Notes: generated by a model from the letters alone, not told the origin. 64,000 nucleotides of DNA from Dyadobacter subterraneus (GCF_015221875.1 NZ_JACYGY010000001.1:2892501-2956500); one strand, 5' to 3'. Positions 8,571 through 17,761 are shown, numbered from the stretch's first letter. Made by a program: numbers and translations.

Positions 8571-8962
8571 GGAAAATGAATGTATATATTTACATTTTGT
8601 TTCAATAATAATTTTGACGGAACAAGAAGTAAAATTAATGTAAATTGGTTTAGATGCAGTTTTTAAATCAACTGTAAATGGTTAAAATTCAATTAAAGTT
8701 TCCACTTCCTGTGAGCAAATTCTAAGCGATTGATGAAGCTGACAAAAAATATTAAATCTTCAAATTTCCAGACCGGACCCGTATCCATTTAAGGTTGATT
8801 TCATGCCTGGGGTTAGTTCAGGTATGATTCTTTTAAAAGAGCAAAAAATTTGACAGATTTAGCTTTTTCAGCCACCATGCTTATTTCGAAGTTGTATGGA
8901 GAAATATAGTCGGAATAATTATATTTGATTTATGAGTATTTTAAAACCTAATTTCCACAGTA
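8571..8962. promoter_or_regulatory. Divergent control region, response regulator / histidine kinase
   Basis: A 392-bp AT-rich gap with no gene. A TATATTTG at 8920-8927 fits the Bacteroidota -7 element and would give a short leader for the histidine kinase; no well-spaced -33 element is evident. A weak hairpin (CATGCCTG 8802-8809 with CAGGTATG 8819-8826) lies in the middle. I see nothing else of note. Confidence 0.35.
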
Positions 8963-10204
8963 ATGTATTCTGACAATAGTTTGTCCAGAGATATTGAAAA
9001 TGTAAGGCAAATCCCCATTGTATCAACAATGCTGGAAGTGGTTTGTCGTACAACCGGGATGGGTTTTGCCGCTATTGCCCGTGTCACGCAGGATCGATGG
9101 ATTGCATGCACTGTAAGAGATGAGATTTCATTTGGCCTGGAACCTGGAGGAGAATTGCCTATTGAAACCACAATTTGTAATGAAATCAGGGATGCGCAGC
9201 AGGCCGTAATTATCAACGATGTCGCAGTAGATCCAACTTATGTCAATCATCATACACCCAGAATATACGGTTTTAAAAGTTATATTTCTGTACCGATTTT
9301 TCTAAAAAACGGTGATTTTTTTGGAACGCTTTGCGCTATTGATCCCAATCCGGCAGATCTCAACAATGCCAAAACAATCGGTATGTTCAAGTTATTTACG
9401 GATCTGATATCATTTCATCTTCATAGTATCGAGGTGATTGAAAAGAGTAATGAAACGATACTCGATATGAATCGTCAGTTGACCGAATCCCGTGATGAAA
9501 ACCGTCAGTATCAGCATATTTCAAGTCATAATTTACAGGAGCCGCTTCGGAAAATAAGGATGTTCAGTAGTATGCTTATTGATGCTGCGGAGGCAAAAGA
9601 CACAGAAAAGGCAAAATATCTTTCATTGAAAATTAACGCCAGTGCGCAAAAATTTTCTATGATGATCAAGGATTTGTCCGATTTTTCTGAATTAAAAGAT
9701 ACTTCCTTTGAGCCGGTTGATCTCAACAAAATCATCAGTGACGTTTGCGTTCAGTTAAAATCTGAACTGGAAGAAAAAAGTGTCGAAATAAGTGTTACAC
9801 AAATTCCTGTCATTCAGGCAGTTCCTTTTCAGATGGAGCAGCTTTTCTACCATTTGATTCACAATAGTATCAAATTTGCCAAAAAAGACGACACACCGAT
9901 TATTGATATACAAGCCAAAGTGCTTTCCAGGGAAGAAATACTAAAAGTAATTCCGACCGCGAGAGGCATTGAGTTCATGGAGATTTTGATGGAGGACAAT
10001 GGTATAGGAATCGAAAAATCGCAGCTGGAAAATATTTTTGATATGTTTTCTCAATTGCCGTACGACAAAACACAGAAAGGTCGGGGAATTGGTTTGTCTT
10101 ATTGTCGGAAAATAATCCGCAATCATAACGGAATCATTACTGCCCAATCAGAATCAGGTAAAGGTACCCGTCTGCGCATTATTTTGCCCATGTCCAGAAA
10201 CTAG
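8963..10204 (+). CDS. GAF-domain sensor histidine kinase, soluble
   Basis: A 413-residue cytoplasmic kinase: GAF domain (about residues 15-160, including FKSYISVPIFLKNGDFFGTLCAID), a coiled linker, HisKA with H189 in SSHNLQEPLRKIRMF, and HATPase_c with the N-box NSIKFAK, G1 DNGIGI and G2 GRGIGLSY. No membrane segments are present, so it senses an intracellular or diffusible cue, or a GAF-bound ligand. No output regulator is adjacent, only two receiver-only proteins on the opposite strand. The start at 8963 is the first ATG after an in-frame stop at 8942. Confidence 0.9.
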   Translation: MYSDNSLSRDIENVRQIPIVSTMLEVVCRTTGMGFAAIARVTQDRWIACTVRDEISFGLEPGGELPIETTICNEIRDAQQAVIINDVAVDPTYVNHHTPRIYGFKSYISVPIFLKNGDFFGTLCAIDPNPADLNNAKTIGMFKLFTDLISFHLHSIEVIEKSNETILDMNRQLTESRDENRQYQHISSHNLQEPLRKIRMFSSMLIDAAEAKDTEKAKYLSLKINASAQKFSMMIKDLSDFSELKDTSFEPVDLNKIISDVCVQLKSELEEKSVEISVTQIPVIQAVPFQMEQLFYHLIHNSIKFAKKDDTPIIDIQAKVLSREEILKVIPTARGIEFMEILMEDNGIGIEKSQLENIFDMFSQLPYDKTQKGRGIGLSYCRKIIRNHNGIITAQSESGKGTRLRIILPMSRN

Positions 10205-10248
10205 GACGAAGTCTTATTTTGATAAAAAGAATAATTTCAGACCAGAAT

Positions 10249-12510
10249 CTAGAAAAATAACGTCCAGCTTACTCTTGCGAAAAATGGAGTTCCGGGCGTA
10301 AAGTGAATTTCTTCAACGGGCGTCGTTTCATTTTTCAATCTGCTTTCAGTATCAAATTGCGTTTCTTTCCATTTTGTATTTAATATGTTTTGAATGGAAA
10401 GGCCGAGATTATATTTACTTTTCGTGTAGTTTAATTGCAGATCACTGACAAAATATCCTTTTGCTACAATCGAATTGTCTTCATTGGCTGGCCTGTTTGC
10501 CATGTAACGGTATCTCAAAGAACCATTTATCCCGTTCTTCATTTGTAATGCTAATCCTCCGGTTGAAGAAAAAAGAGGCGCTAGCGGTAAATAATTCATG
10601 CCCGCTGCTTCGCCAAGAGCCCGTGGTTTGGCAGAACTGATGTCAATATCAGCGTAAAGAATATCGGTCAATTGATAACGAACAGATAAGTCTAACCCTT
10701 GTCTTTTTGATTTACCACTTGGTTCAATTACACCTGCATCGCCAACGTATACAAATTCCTGTTGAAGCCACAAGTACCAGGCAGCGGCATTGATCAGCAT
10801 TTTAGGAAACGGCTTGAATATCATGCCCAGATCAGAGCCATAGGCAGCCGGCAAAATCTGTTTTCCACCCTGAGGAACCACCACTCGTGTGTCATTTGAA
10901 TGAAAACCTTTTCCCGAGTTGAGGTACAGCTGTAAACGTGGATTGAAAGTATAATAAAAATTCAGCTTTGGAGAAACGATGGCATCACTGGCATGTTTGC
11001 TATCCACAGGCTGGGCCAGTAAATCTTTGTATTGATTATGGAAATAATCGATTCTTACGCCGACATTGACAGTAAATTGATCCGTAACCTGAACGAGTTC
11101 ATCTGCATAAACGCCGGCATTTAATTCATTGATATCGCCAAGCTGATATCTTTCGAGGGTAGTGATTCTGTCTTTCGTGTGCGACAATTCGGTTTTGTTG
11201 GTCAAATCGTGACGGAATTGTGCTCCTAATGTCGTTGTCCAGCGCATTTTTCCAAGATATGTTTCTTTGGAAATACTGCCATTGTAGCCATATAAATTCC
11301 TTTTTTCTTTTTGACGAATCTGATCACCATTAATAGAATCCTTTAAGAAAAATGTAAAATTGGAATACAGTTCGAAATTGTAATTGCTGTAAAAAGCCTG
11401 GTTTTTGATGACAAAGTTACTGGCCGTTACCGTAACAAACTGAGCATTAAAATTAGTCCGACTGGTTTCTCCACCTTCGGAAGGATCTATTGATCCAAAA
11501 AATCCGATTTGACCTGACTCATAAGCCCGGTCAGGGACCTGTCCTGAATGATTCCATTTACTGTAAAAAGTAAATCCTGTCAGCGTCAGATTTGTATTGG
11601 CTGCCAAATGCCCATGATATTTACCAACAATATTTACACGGTTAAAATGCTGGGGATTATCGAAATAGGAGTTGGAAAACGAATACTCGGAAGTAATGTA
11701 GGCCGACTGGTTTTTATCTCTTCCCGTTTTACCTAACAAATCAATACCTGCAACTGCCCGGAATGAATCATATTGACCCGCTTCCAGCTTCACAAAGGAA
11801 TGATCCAATGCATCTTTTGTCCTGAAATCCACCCAGCCAGCTGTTGTAAAATTTCCTTTTTCGGCATTATAAGGACCTTTTTTGAAATCAACTCCTTTGA
11901 CCAATTCCGGTATTACAAAATGGAGATCCGCATAACCTTGTCCATGGGCATGAGAAACCATGTTTACTGGCATTCCATCAACGGTCAGGCGAATATCTGT
12001 TCCATGATCCAGGTCAAAACCGCGAAGAAATATTTGCTCTGCCTTTCCTCCGCCTGCATGTTGTCCAATGAAAAGTCCCGGCACCATTCTTAAAATTTCC
12101 TGGGAATTTGTGATCGGCCTGAGCTTGATATCCATGCTGCTTATTAACTGCTGATCATGTGCCCGTTCAGACGAAATGACAACTTCACTCAATTCAATAT
12201 TGGTATTTGAAAGCGTTGTTTTTACAAATGAGGTTTGATTGTCAACGACTGTAATCTCGATAATCTGTGAAGTAAAACTCACATGTGAAAGCTCGATTTT
12301 ATATTTTGATGCGACCAGATCTTCAAATCTGTATTGTCCCAAATCATTGGTTACAGTCGCTTTTCCTTGATTGGTAAGCTGCACAGTCACTCCTTTCAAG
12401 GGCAGGTTGGTAGCCTTGTCGAAAACGGTGCCGGAAATATTTCCAAGGTGCGCAAATACCGTCAGGCTTGTTAGTAAAAACAGGAGTGAGAGTAATGATT
12501 TTTTCATCAA
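10249..12510 (-). CDS. TonB-dependent outer-membrane receptor
   Basis: A 753-residue receptor with an N-terminal Sec signal peptide ending around VFAH. A carboxypeptidase-like regulatory domain follows (NISGTVFDKATNLPLKGVTV), then a plug with FLRGFDLDHGTDIRLTVDG and a His-rich stretch (VSHAHGQGYADLHF), and a large beta-barrel ending in the aromatic SWTLFF. It imports an unknown ligand using TonB energy. The His-rich plug hints at a metal or metallophore, but this is only inference. No transport partner is adjacent. Length is normal for the family. Confidence 0.9.
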   Translation of the reverse strand: MMKKSLLSLLFLLTSLTVFAHLGNISGTVFDKATNLPLKGVTVQLTNQGKATVTNDLGQYRFEDLVASKYKIELSHVSFTSQIIEITVVDNQTSFVKTTLSNTNIELSEVVISSERAHDQQLISSMDIKLRPITNSQEILRMVPGLFIGQHAGGGKAEQIFLRGFDLDHGTDIRLTVDGMPVNMVSHAHGQGYADLHFVIPELVKGVDFKKGPYNAEKGNFTTAGWVDFRTKDALDHSFVKLEAGQYDSFRAVAGIDLLGKTGRDKNQSAYITSEYSFSNSYFDNPQHFNRVNIVGKYHGHLAANTNLTLTGFTFYSKWNHSGQVPDRAYESGQIGFFGSIDPSEGGETSRTNFNAQFVTVTASNFVIKNQAFYSNYNFELYSNFTFFLKDSINGDQIRQKEKRNLYGYNGSISKETYLGKMRWTTTLGAQFRHDLTNKTELSHTKDRITTLERYQLGDINELNAGVYADELVQVTDQFTVNVGVRIDYFHNQYKDLLAQPVDSKHASDAIVSPKLNFYYTFNPRLQLYLNSGKGFHSNDTRVVVPQGGKQILPAAYGSDLGMIFKPFPKMLINAAAWYLWLQQEFVYVGDAGVIEPSGKSKRQGLDLSVRYQLTDILYADIDISSAKPRALGEAAGMNYLPLAPLFSSTGGLALQMKNGINGSLRYRYMANRPANEDNSIVAKGYFVSDLQLNYTKSKYNLGLSIQNILNTKWKETQFDTESRLKNETTPVEEIHFTPGTPFFARVSWTLFF

Positions 12511-12750
12511 ATTTAAGTCAACGATTTTTCAGGTGAGTTACAAATATTCTCTATTTGGGTTTTAGAAAGCAAATTTTAATTTATTTTCTACCGCTGAATT
12601 TCTAAAACTTCCTATGCTCAAATACAGGTAATGCGGTGTAAACACTACCAATTAACTTGGTTTTCAACAAATACTCGTCACAATATTAATGTGTTGCGTT
12701 CATTCGTAAATGATATCTAAATAAAAGGCGATTGATGCGACAACTTCAAA

Positions 12751-12824
12751 TTGATCTAATAAGATTTATTTTGATTATTTTTGATCGTTTATTTGTTTCA
12801 TAAGATGATTCGCCCTTATATTTG
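12751..12824 (+). promoter_or_regulatory. Candidate promoter(s) for the trp leader
   Basis: Two Bacteroidota-type promoters can be read. One is TTG (12751-12753), a 22-bp spacer and TATTTTTG (12776-12783), which gives about a 40-base 5' leader before the leader ATG. The other is TTTG (12792-12795), a 21-bp spacer and TATATTTG (12817-12824), which would start RNA almost exactly at the leader ATG. Which one is used cannot be decided by eye. The rest of the gap (12511-12750) shows nothing recognisable. Confidence 0.45.
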
Positions 12825-12828
12825 CTGC

Positions 12829-12912
12829 ATGAAATATCAATCGATACTTTCCTTAAACTTCTGGTGGCACAATACCCGACTTCTGTATTGTGAACGATGG
12901 CACGCCTGTTAG
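12829..12912 (+). CDS. trpL: trp operon leader peptide
   Basis: A 27-codon open frame with tandem Trp codons at positions 12-13 (NFWWHNTR) and a third Trp at codon 24 (CERWHAC), ending in TAG at 12910-12912. It stands alone in the 5' region of trpBA and is followed 23 bases later by a terminator hairpin. Three Trp codons in 27, just before a terminator and trp genes, is the hallmark of a ribosome-stalling attenuator. Stalling at the Trp codons under tryptophan shortage would favour readthrough into trpB. Confidence 0.88.
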   Translation: MKYQSILSLNFWWHNTRLLYCERWHAC

Positions 12913-12935
12913 AAATTTCTTCTGATTTATACGCG

Positions 12936-12966
12936 AGACTTCCTGTTCACAGGGAGTCTTTTTTTA
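12936..12966 (+). promoter_or_regulatory. trpBA attenuator terminator
   Basis: AGACTTCCTG (12936-12945) pairs with CAGGGAGTCT (12950-12959) around a TTCA loop, followed by a T-run to 12966. It ends 18 bases before the trpB ATG. The 3' side can instead pair with upstream leader sequence: TGTGAAC (12889-12895) with GTTCACA (12945-12951), extended by GACT (12878-12881) with AGTC (12955-12958). That is a plausible antiterminator. Pairings are by hand. Confidence 0.8.
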
Positions 12967-12984
12967 TTTTAAACCAATATTCTA

Positions 12985-14190
12985 ATGAATTATCAAGTTG
13001 ACGAAAACGGGTTTTACGGTCCTTATGGAGGAGCCTATGTGCCCGAAGTTTTGTTCTCCAATGTTGAGAATTTAAGTCAGAGTTATCAGGCCATTCTGGA
13101 CGATCCGGATTTTCAGAAAGAGCTTTCAAGGCTGCTGCATCTGTACGTCGGCCGGGAAATGCCGCTATATCCTTCTCCCTATTTATCAGAATTATATAGA
13201 ACCAATGTTTTCCTAAAAAGAGAAGATTTATGCCATTCGGGTTCTCATAAAATCAACAATACACTCGGGCAGGTTTTGCTTGCGAAGAGATTGGGGAAAA
13301 CACGGATCGTGGCTGAAACTGGTGCCGGATCACATGGCGTTGCAACGGCCATGGCCTGTGCGCTTTTGAAATTGCCTTGTTTTATTTACATGGGTGAAGT
13401 TGATATGCAGAGACAATTCCCAAATGTAGAGCGTATGAGGTTGCTTGGGGCGGTCGTTGTTCCGGCACTTTCTGGTAGTAAAACTTTGAAAGATGCTACG
13501 AATGAGGCTTTTAGAGACTGGATCAATAATCCGGTAGACACGTTTTATGTCATCGGCTCCGTCGTTGGGCCGCATCCTTATCCGGATATGGTAGCAAAGC
13601 TCCAATCGGTAATCAGCAAGGAATTATTACATCAGGTTCCGGCGCAGACCAGTAAAGAGAGTCCGGATTATGTTGTCGCCTGTGTTGGCGGAGGAAGTAA
13701 TGCGGCGGGTTCATTTTATCACTTTTTGAATAATCCTGATGTAAAACTGATTGCGGCAGAAGCGGCTGGAAAAGGTCTTGATTCAGGTTTTACAGCAGCA
13801 GCAACTTTCCGTGGCAAAGAGGGGATTTTGCATGGCAGTAAAACGAAATTTATGCAGACAAATGAAGGCCAGGTACTGGAAGCACACTCAATTTCAGCCG
13901 GACTGGATTATCCCGGAATCGGACCTTTGCATGCCTGGCTGCATGACACCAAAAGAGCTCAATTTGTGGCTGTGACGGATGATGAAGCTTTGGACGCGGG
14001 ACTCGCTTTAAGCCAAATGGAAGGAATTATCCCTGCTATCGAATCTGCCCATGCGCTGGCTGCACTTTCACAATTAGACTTTAAATCTACCGATGTTGTC
14101 GTAGTTTGTCTTTCCGGCAGGGGAGACAAAGACTTGGAAACGTACATTCAATATTCAACTTTTAAGAAAACTTCTCATGACAACTTTTAA
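12985..14190 (+). CDS. trpB: Tryptophan synthase beta subunit
   Basis: TrpB condenses indole with L-serine to make L-tryptophan, using PLP. The 401-residue protein has the typical N-terminus (YGPYGGAYVPEVLF), the PLP-lysine motif EDLCHSGSHKINNTLGQ, ETGAGSHGVATA, the phosphate-binding GGGSNA and a C-terminal LSGRGDKD. All are hallmarks of the TrpB1 class that works with TrpA. It overlaps trpA by 14 bases, so the two are translationally coupled. It is preceded directly by a Trp leader peptide and terminator rather than by trpEGDCF. Confidence 0.97.
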   Translation: MNYQVDENGFYGPYGGAYVPEVLFSNVENLSQSYQAILDDPDFQKELSRLLHLYVGREMPLYPSPYLSELYRTNVFLKREDLCHSGSHKINNTLGQVLLAKRLGKTRIVAETGAGSHGVATAMACALLKLPCFIYMGEVDMQRQFPNVERMRLLGAVVVPALSGSKTLKDATNEAFRDWINNPVDTFYVIGSVVGPHPYPDMVAKLQSVISKELLHQVPAQTSKESPDYVVACVGGGSNAAGSFYHFLNNPDVKLIAAEAAGKGLDSGFTAAATFRGKEGILHGSKTKFMQTNEGQVLEAHSISAGLDYPGIGPLHAWLHDTKRAQFVAVTDDEALDAGLALSQMEGIIPAIESAHALAALSQLDFKSTDVVVVCLSGRGDKDLETYIQYSTFKKTSHDNF

Positions 14191-14953
14191 AGAAAACCGG
14201 TTAAAAACTATTTTTCAAATCGCACAGAAAAAAGTCAGTATTTATTTTACTGCGGGTTATCCGGCTTTAAGTGATACTGCACCGATATTGGAATTATTAG
14301 CTTCTGAAAAGATTGATTTTGTAGAAATCGGCATTCCTTTTTCTGATTCTGTTATGGATGGAGATGTAATTCTGGATAGTCACAAAGTTGCCCTGGAAAA
14401 CGGGATGACTCTTGATATTTTATTTCATCAGCTTGAAAAAGTACGTGACCTTATTTCCATTCCGATCGTGTTAATGGGTTCTATGAATCCTGTTTATCAA
14501 TATGGTTTTGAAAGGTTTTGTCAGCGTTGCAATGAAGCAGGAGTGGACGGATTGTTATTGCCCGATCTGCCCCTGGATGATTATGAAAAGTATTATCGTG
14601 TTTGGTACCAGCAAAATAATATTGCACCAATTTTCATGATTTCACCTCAGACAAGTGATGAACGTCTGAGCAGGATTGACAATCTGGGTGAAGGTTTTTT
14701 ATATGCACTTTCAGGAAATTCTACTACGGGCGGTCCCGGTGTAATCCGGGATAACTCAAACTATCTGCAAAAATTAGCAAACCGTAAATTTATCAATCCG
14801 GTTGTACTTGGTTTTAATATCAAAACGAAGGACGATATTCGTTTTGCAAACCAGTTTGCCGACGGCGCGATAGTAGGTTCTGCTTTTGTAAAAACTTTGA
14901 AAGGTGGATTCGACAGGAAACGGAGTAAGCAATTTTTGGAAGAATTGAGATAA
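14177..14953 (+). CDS. trpA: Tryptophan synthase alpha subunit
   Basis: TrpA cleaves indole-3-glycerol phosphate to indole, which is channelled to TrpB. The 258-residue TIM barrel shows the catalytic Glu and Asp in FVEIGIPFSDSVMDGDV, GVDGLLLPDLP, the phosphate-binding YALSGNSTTG and the late GAIVGSAFVK. The start lies inside the end of trpB. A stem-loop terminator follows at 14962-15013. The FSDSVMDGD segment departs slightly from the commoner FSDPxADG, a Bacteroidota-style variation. Confidence 0.96.
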   Translation: MTTFKENRLKTIFQIAQKKVSIYFTAGYPALSDTAPILELLASEKIDFVEIGIPFSDSVMDGDVILDSHKVALENGMTLDILFHQLEKVRDLISIPIVLMGSMNPVYQYGFERFCQRCNEAGVDGLLLPDLPLDDYEKYYRVWYQQNNIAPIFMISPQTSDERLSRIDNLGEGFLYALSGNSTTGGPGVIRDNSNYLQKLANRKFINPVVLGFNIKTKDDIRFANQFADGAIVGSAFVKTLKGGFDRKRSKQFLEELR

Positions 14954-14961
14954 CGTCTAAT

Positions 14962-15013
14962 AAGAGCGGCTAGCTGATTTTTTACAAAGGCAATCAAATC
15001 GTTAGTCGCTCTT
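14962..15013 (+). terminator. Terminator after trpBA
   Basis: AAGAGCGGCTAGCTGATTT (14962-14980) pairs imperfectly with AAATCGTTAGTCGCTCTT (14996-15013). It lies just after trpA and before a long AT-rich stretch. Confidence 0.65.
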
Positions 15014-15156
15014 GTTACCTGTTTTGTTTTGTACAAAATCGAAATACAATAATAACTATAAATAAAACTAGTCTTTTATTGAAATTTTTTGTTGAATGCC
15101 GGATTGTCCGTTAAAGCTTGTTTATATTCATTTTTTAAACCAAACATGATCCGGAT

Positions 15157-15747
15157 ATGAGGAACAAAATTCTATTATTCTTGCTGCTTCTAACTTGTTT
15201 TTCTGTCTCAGCTCAAAAAAAGAAAATCTATCAGGTTGGACAAATCAAGACAAGTTTTGGTGAAATTCTTTTCTGGTTGTATGATGAAACGCCAAATCAT
15301 AAAGCAAGTTTTATTAAACTGGCGAACGACGGTTACTGGGATTCCTTAACGTTTAACCGGGTGATAAAAGATTTCGTGGCACAGGGCGGCTGTCCTGATA
15401 CGCCGGCTGGATTCTCTGATTCTCCTTATCTGCTTAAACCGGAATTCAATAAAAATATCCGTCACATTTACGGAGCAGTTGCCTCCGGACGTGACAATAA
15501 CCCGGAAATGCTTTCGGCAGGATGTCAGTTTTATATTGTTCAAAACAAGAATGGTTTGGCGAGGCTGGATGATAAATACACCATTTTTGGACAGGTCTTC
15601 AAAGGAATGGATCTTGTTGATAAAATTGTCAGCGTTAAAACAGACTCAACAAACACACCGCTTATGCCCATAAAACTCGACGTAAATGTGATAAATATGT
15701 CAGAAGCTGACTTGAAGAAAAACGGTTATCTGGCGATCCCAAAATAA
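15157..15747 (+). CDS. Exported cyclophilin-type peptidyl-prolyl isomerase
   Basis: A 196-residue peptidyl-prolyl cis-trans isomerase with a Sec signal peptide (LLFLLLLTCFSVSAQ, cleavage near residue 19). The cyclophilin fold is recognisable from FNRVIKDFVAQGGCPD, the gap region, SAGCQFYIVQNK and YTIFGQVFKGMDLVDKI. It probably assists folding in the periplasm. The following gene starts 148 bases downstream, so it may be monocistronic. Confidence 0.9.
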   Translation: MRNKILLFLLLLTCFSVSAQKKKIYQVGQIKTSFGEILFWLYDETPNHKASFIKLANDGYWDSLTFNRVIKDFVAQGGCPDTPAGFSDSPYLLKPEFNKNIRHIYGAVASGRDNNPEMLSAGCQFYIVQNKNGLARLDDKYTIFGQVFKGMDLVDKIVSVKTDSTNTPLMPIKLDVNVINMSEADLKKNGYLAIPK

Positions 15748-15895
15748 ATATCGATTTCGATCCTGGTTTAGTTACTGTTAATTTATTCTCACGGTTTCTT
15801 CATTTTTGATTACTTTTAGTAGTATTAAAGTTGCCCTCGCAGAAGCTCAATTGTATTCACTTCTATTCTCAAAATATTGTCAAAAAATCAACATT

Positions 15896-17761
15896 ATGAA
15901 ATTAAAACTGCTCGTTTGTTCATTAGCGTTCGTCGGAATTCATGCAGAATCTTTCAGTCAGGCATTTAATAATTTTCCGGTGCCAACGCAAAAACCCCCG
16001 CTTCACGCCAAACACTGGATGGGGATCACAGGAAAACCCTTGGCGGCCACGGCCGGAGCAATGATTTTTAGCAAAGGTGGCAATGCAATTGACGCATCAT
16101 GCGCCATGCTTGCCTCAACTTGTACGATGTGGGATGTTTTGAGCTGGGGAGGCGAAACGCAAGCTTTGATCTATAATCCAAAAACAAAAAAAGTAATTGC
16201 ACTTAATGCAATGGGCGTTGCGCCAACCGGTGCTACTGCCGATTTTTTTAAGGGAAAGGGCATGAAATATCCTCCTGAATACGGTCCGCTCGCCGCCACA
16301 ACTCCCGGAACAGCCGGCGGTTTGATGACGATGCTTGCAGAATACGGAACCATGAGTTTGAAACAAGTTTTGGCGCCAGCTATGCAGTTGGCAGCAGGTT
16401 ATCCGATTGAAGCCCAAACGGCAAATTCAATCGAAAGAGGAAAAGCAAAAATCAAAGAATGGCCATATTCAAAAAAAGTTTTCTTGACCCATTTGGGTGA
16501 AAAAAGAGAAGCGCCGGATGCAGGCGAAATTTTTGTACAAAAAGATCTTTTGGCAACATTACAAAAACTGGTTGATACCGAGGAACAGGCTTTGAAAAAA
16601 GGCAAAACCAGAAAAGAAGCGATTTATGCAGCTTATGACCGTTTTTATAAAGGTGATATTGCCAAGGAAATTGCAAGAAGTTGCCAGGAACAAGGGGGCC
16701 TGATCACAGAGCAGGATCTTGCCAACTGGAAAGTAAAAATTGAAGAACCATTGATGACAAATTACAAGGGAATCGATGTTTACAAAATGCAGCAGTGGAC
16801 ACAGGGTCCGGTCATGTTACAGGCCTTGAATATGCTGGAAAATTTTGACCTGAAAAGTATGGGATATAACTCATCCCGTTATGTCCATACGCTGTATCAG
16901 ACAATGAACCTGGCTTTTGCCGACCGTGATTTTTATTATGGTGATCCTGCTTTTGCGCCTGCCGGGCCAATAAAGGGTTTATTATCAAAGGAATACGCTA
17001 AGGAAAGAATCAAACAAATTAACTGGGAAAAGAATGATCCTAAAACTTTACCCGGCGATCCTTACCCTTTTGAGGGCAAGACAAATCCATACAGTGATCA
17101 GATAAAATCCTGGGGAACAAAACAGCTTTCAATGAGAAATGATCATGGATTGGATGAAAAATTCATGGAGGAATTTACGGCCGGTACCACGTCGGTTGAG
17201 GCGGCTGATGAGGAAGGCTGGGTAGTATCCATAACGCCGAGTGGTGGCTGGGTTCCGGCAACTATTGCGGGAACGACAGGCGTAGGTTTAAGTCAGCGTA
17301 TGCAGAGCTTCGTTCTTGATGCGAAAGAAAATCCTTTTAATGTGGTTGAGCCGGGAAAACGTCCACGGGTTACACTTACGCCAAGTCTGGCTTTGAAAGA
17401 TGGAAAACCATTTCTTTCCTTTGCCAAACAGGCCGGTGATGAGCAGGATCAGCTGCTGCTGCAATTTTTCCTGAATATTGTAGAATTTGGTATGACAGTT
17501 CAGGAAGCAACAGAAGCGCCGAGCTTTAAAACCTTGCAGATGTACGCCAGTTTTGGTGAACATGAAAAAGATCCCGGAGGATTAATTTTAAACGAAGCGA
17601 TGCCAGACTGGACAAGAAAAGAATTGTCACGAATGGGATACAAAAATTCATATCAACCGCGTACCAGCGGGCCGATCAATGCCATTTATTTTGACTGGAT
17701 CCACGGAAGCATGTGGGGCGGATCGAGTAATCATGGGGAAGATTACGGAATTGGCTGGTAA
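15896..17761 (+). CDS. Gamma-glutamyltransferase family protein (atypical)
   Basis: A 621-residue exported Ntn-hydrolase precursor related to gamma-glutamyltransferase and acylases. I place the start at 15896 (MKLKLLVCSLAFVGIHAESFSQ), which gives a clean signal peptide; the frame is open further upstream to 15806. Family hallmarks include a Gly-rich GGNAIDASCAM region, the AATTPGTAGGL segment and the autocleavage-type Thr in FTAGTTSVEAADEEG. The usual TTH(F/Y)S motif is not conserved. Conventional glutathione activity is therefore uncertain; an acylase-like or peptide-processing role is possible. Confidence 0.8.
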   Translation: MKLKLLVCSLAFVGIHAESFSQAFNNFPVPTQKPPLHAKHWMGITGKPLAATAGAMIFSKGGNAIDASCAMLASTCTMWDVLSWGGETQALIYNPKTKKVIALNAMGVAPTGATADFFKGKGMKYPPEYGPLAATTPGTAGGLMTMLAEYGTMSLKQVLAPAMQLAAGYPIEAQTANSIERGKAKIKEWPYSKKVFLTHLGEKREAPDAGEIFVQKDLLATLQKLVDTEEQALKKGKTRKEAIYAAYDRFYKGDIAKEIARSCQEQGGLITEQDLANWKVKIEEPLMTNYKGIDVYKMQQWTQGPVMLQALNMLENFDLKSMGYNSSRYVHTLYQTMNLAFADRDFYYGDPAFAPAGPIKGLLSKEYAKERIKQINWEKNDPKTLPGDPYPFEGKTNPYSDQIKSWGTKQLSMRNDHGLDEKFMEEFTAGTTSVEAADEEGWVVSITPSGGWVPATIAGTTGVGLSQRMQSFVLDAKENPFNVVEPGKRPRVTLTPSLALKDGKPFLSFAKQAGDEQDQLLLQFFLNIVEFGMTVQEATEAPSFKTLQMYASFGEHEKDPGGLILNEAMPDWTRKELSRMGYKNSYQPRTSGPINAIYFDWIHGSMWGGSSNHGEDYGIGW

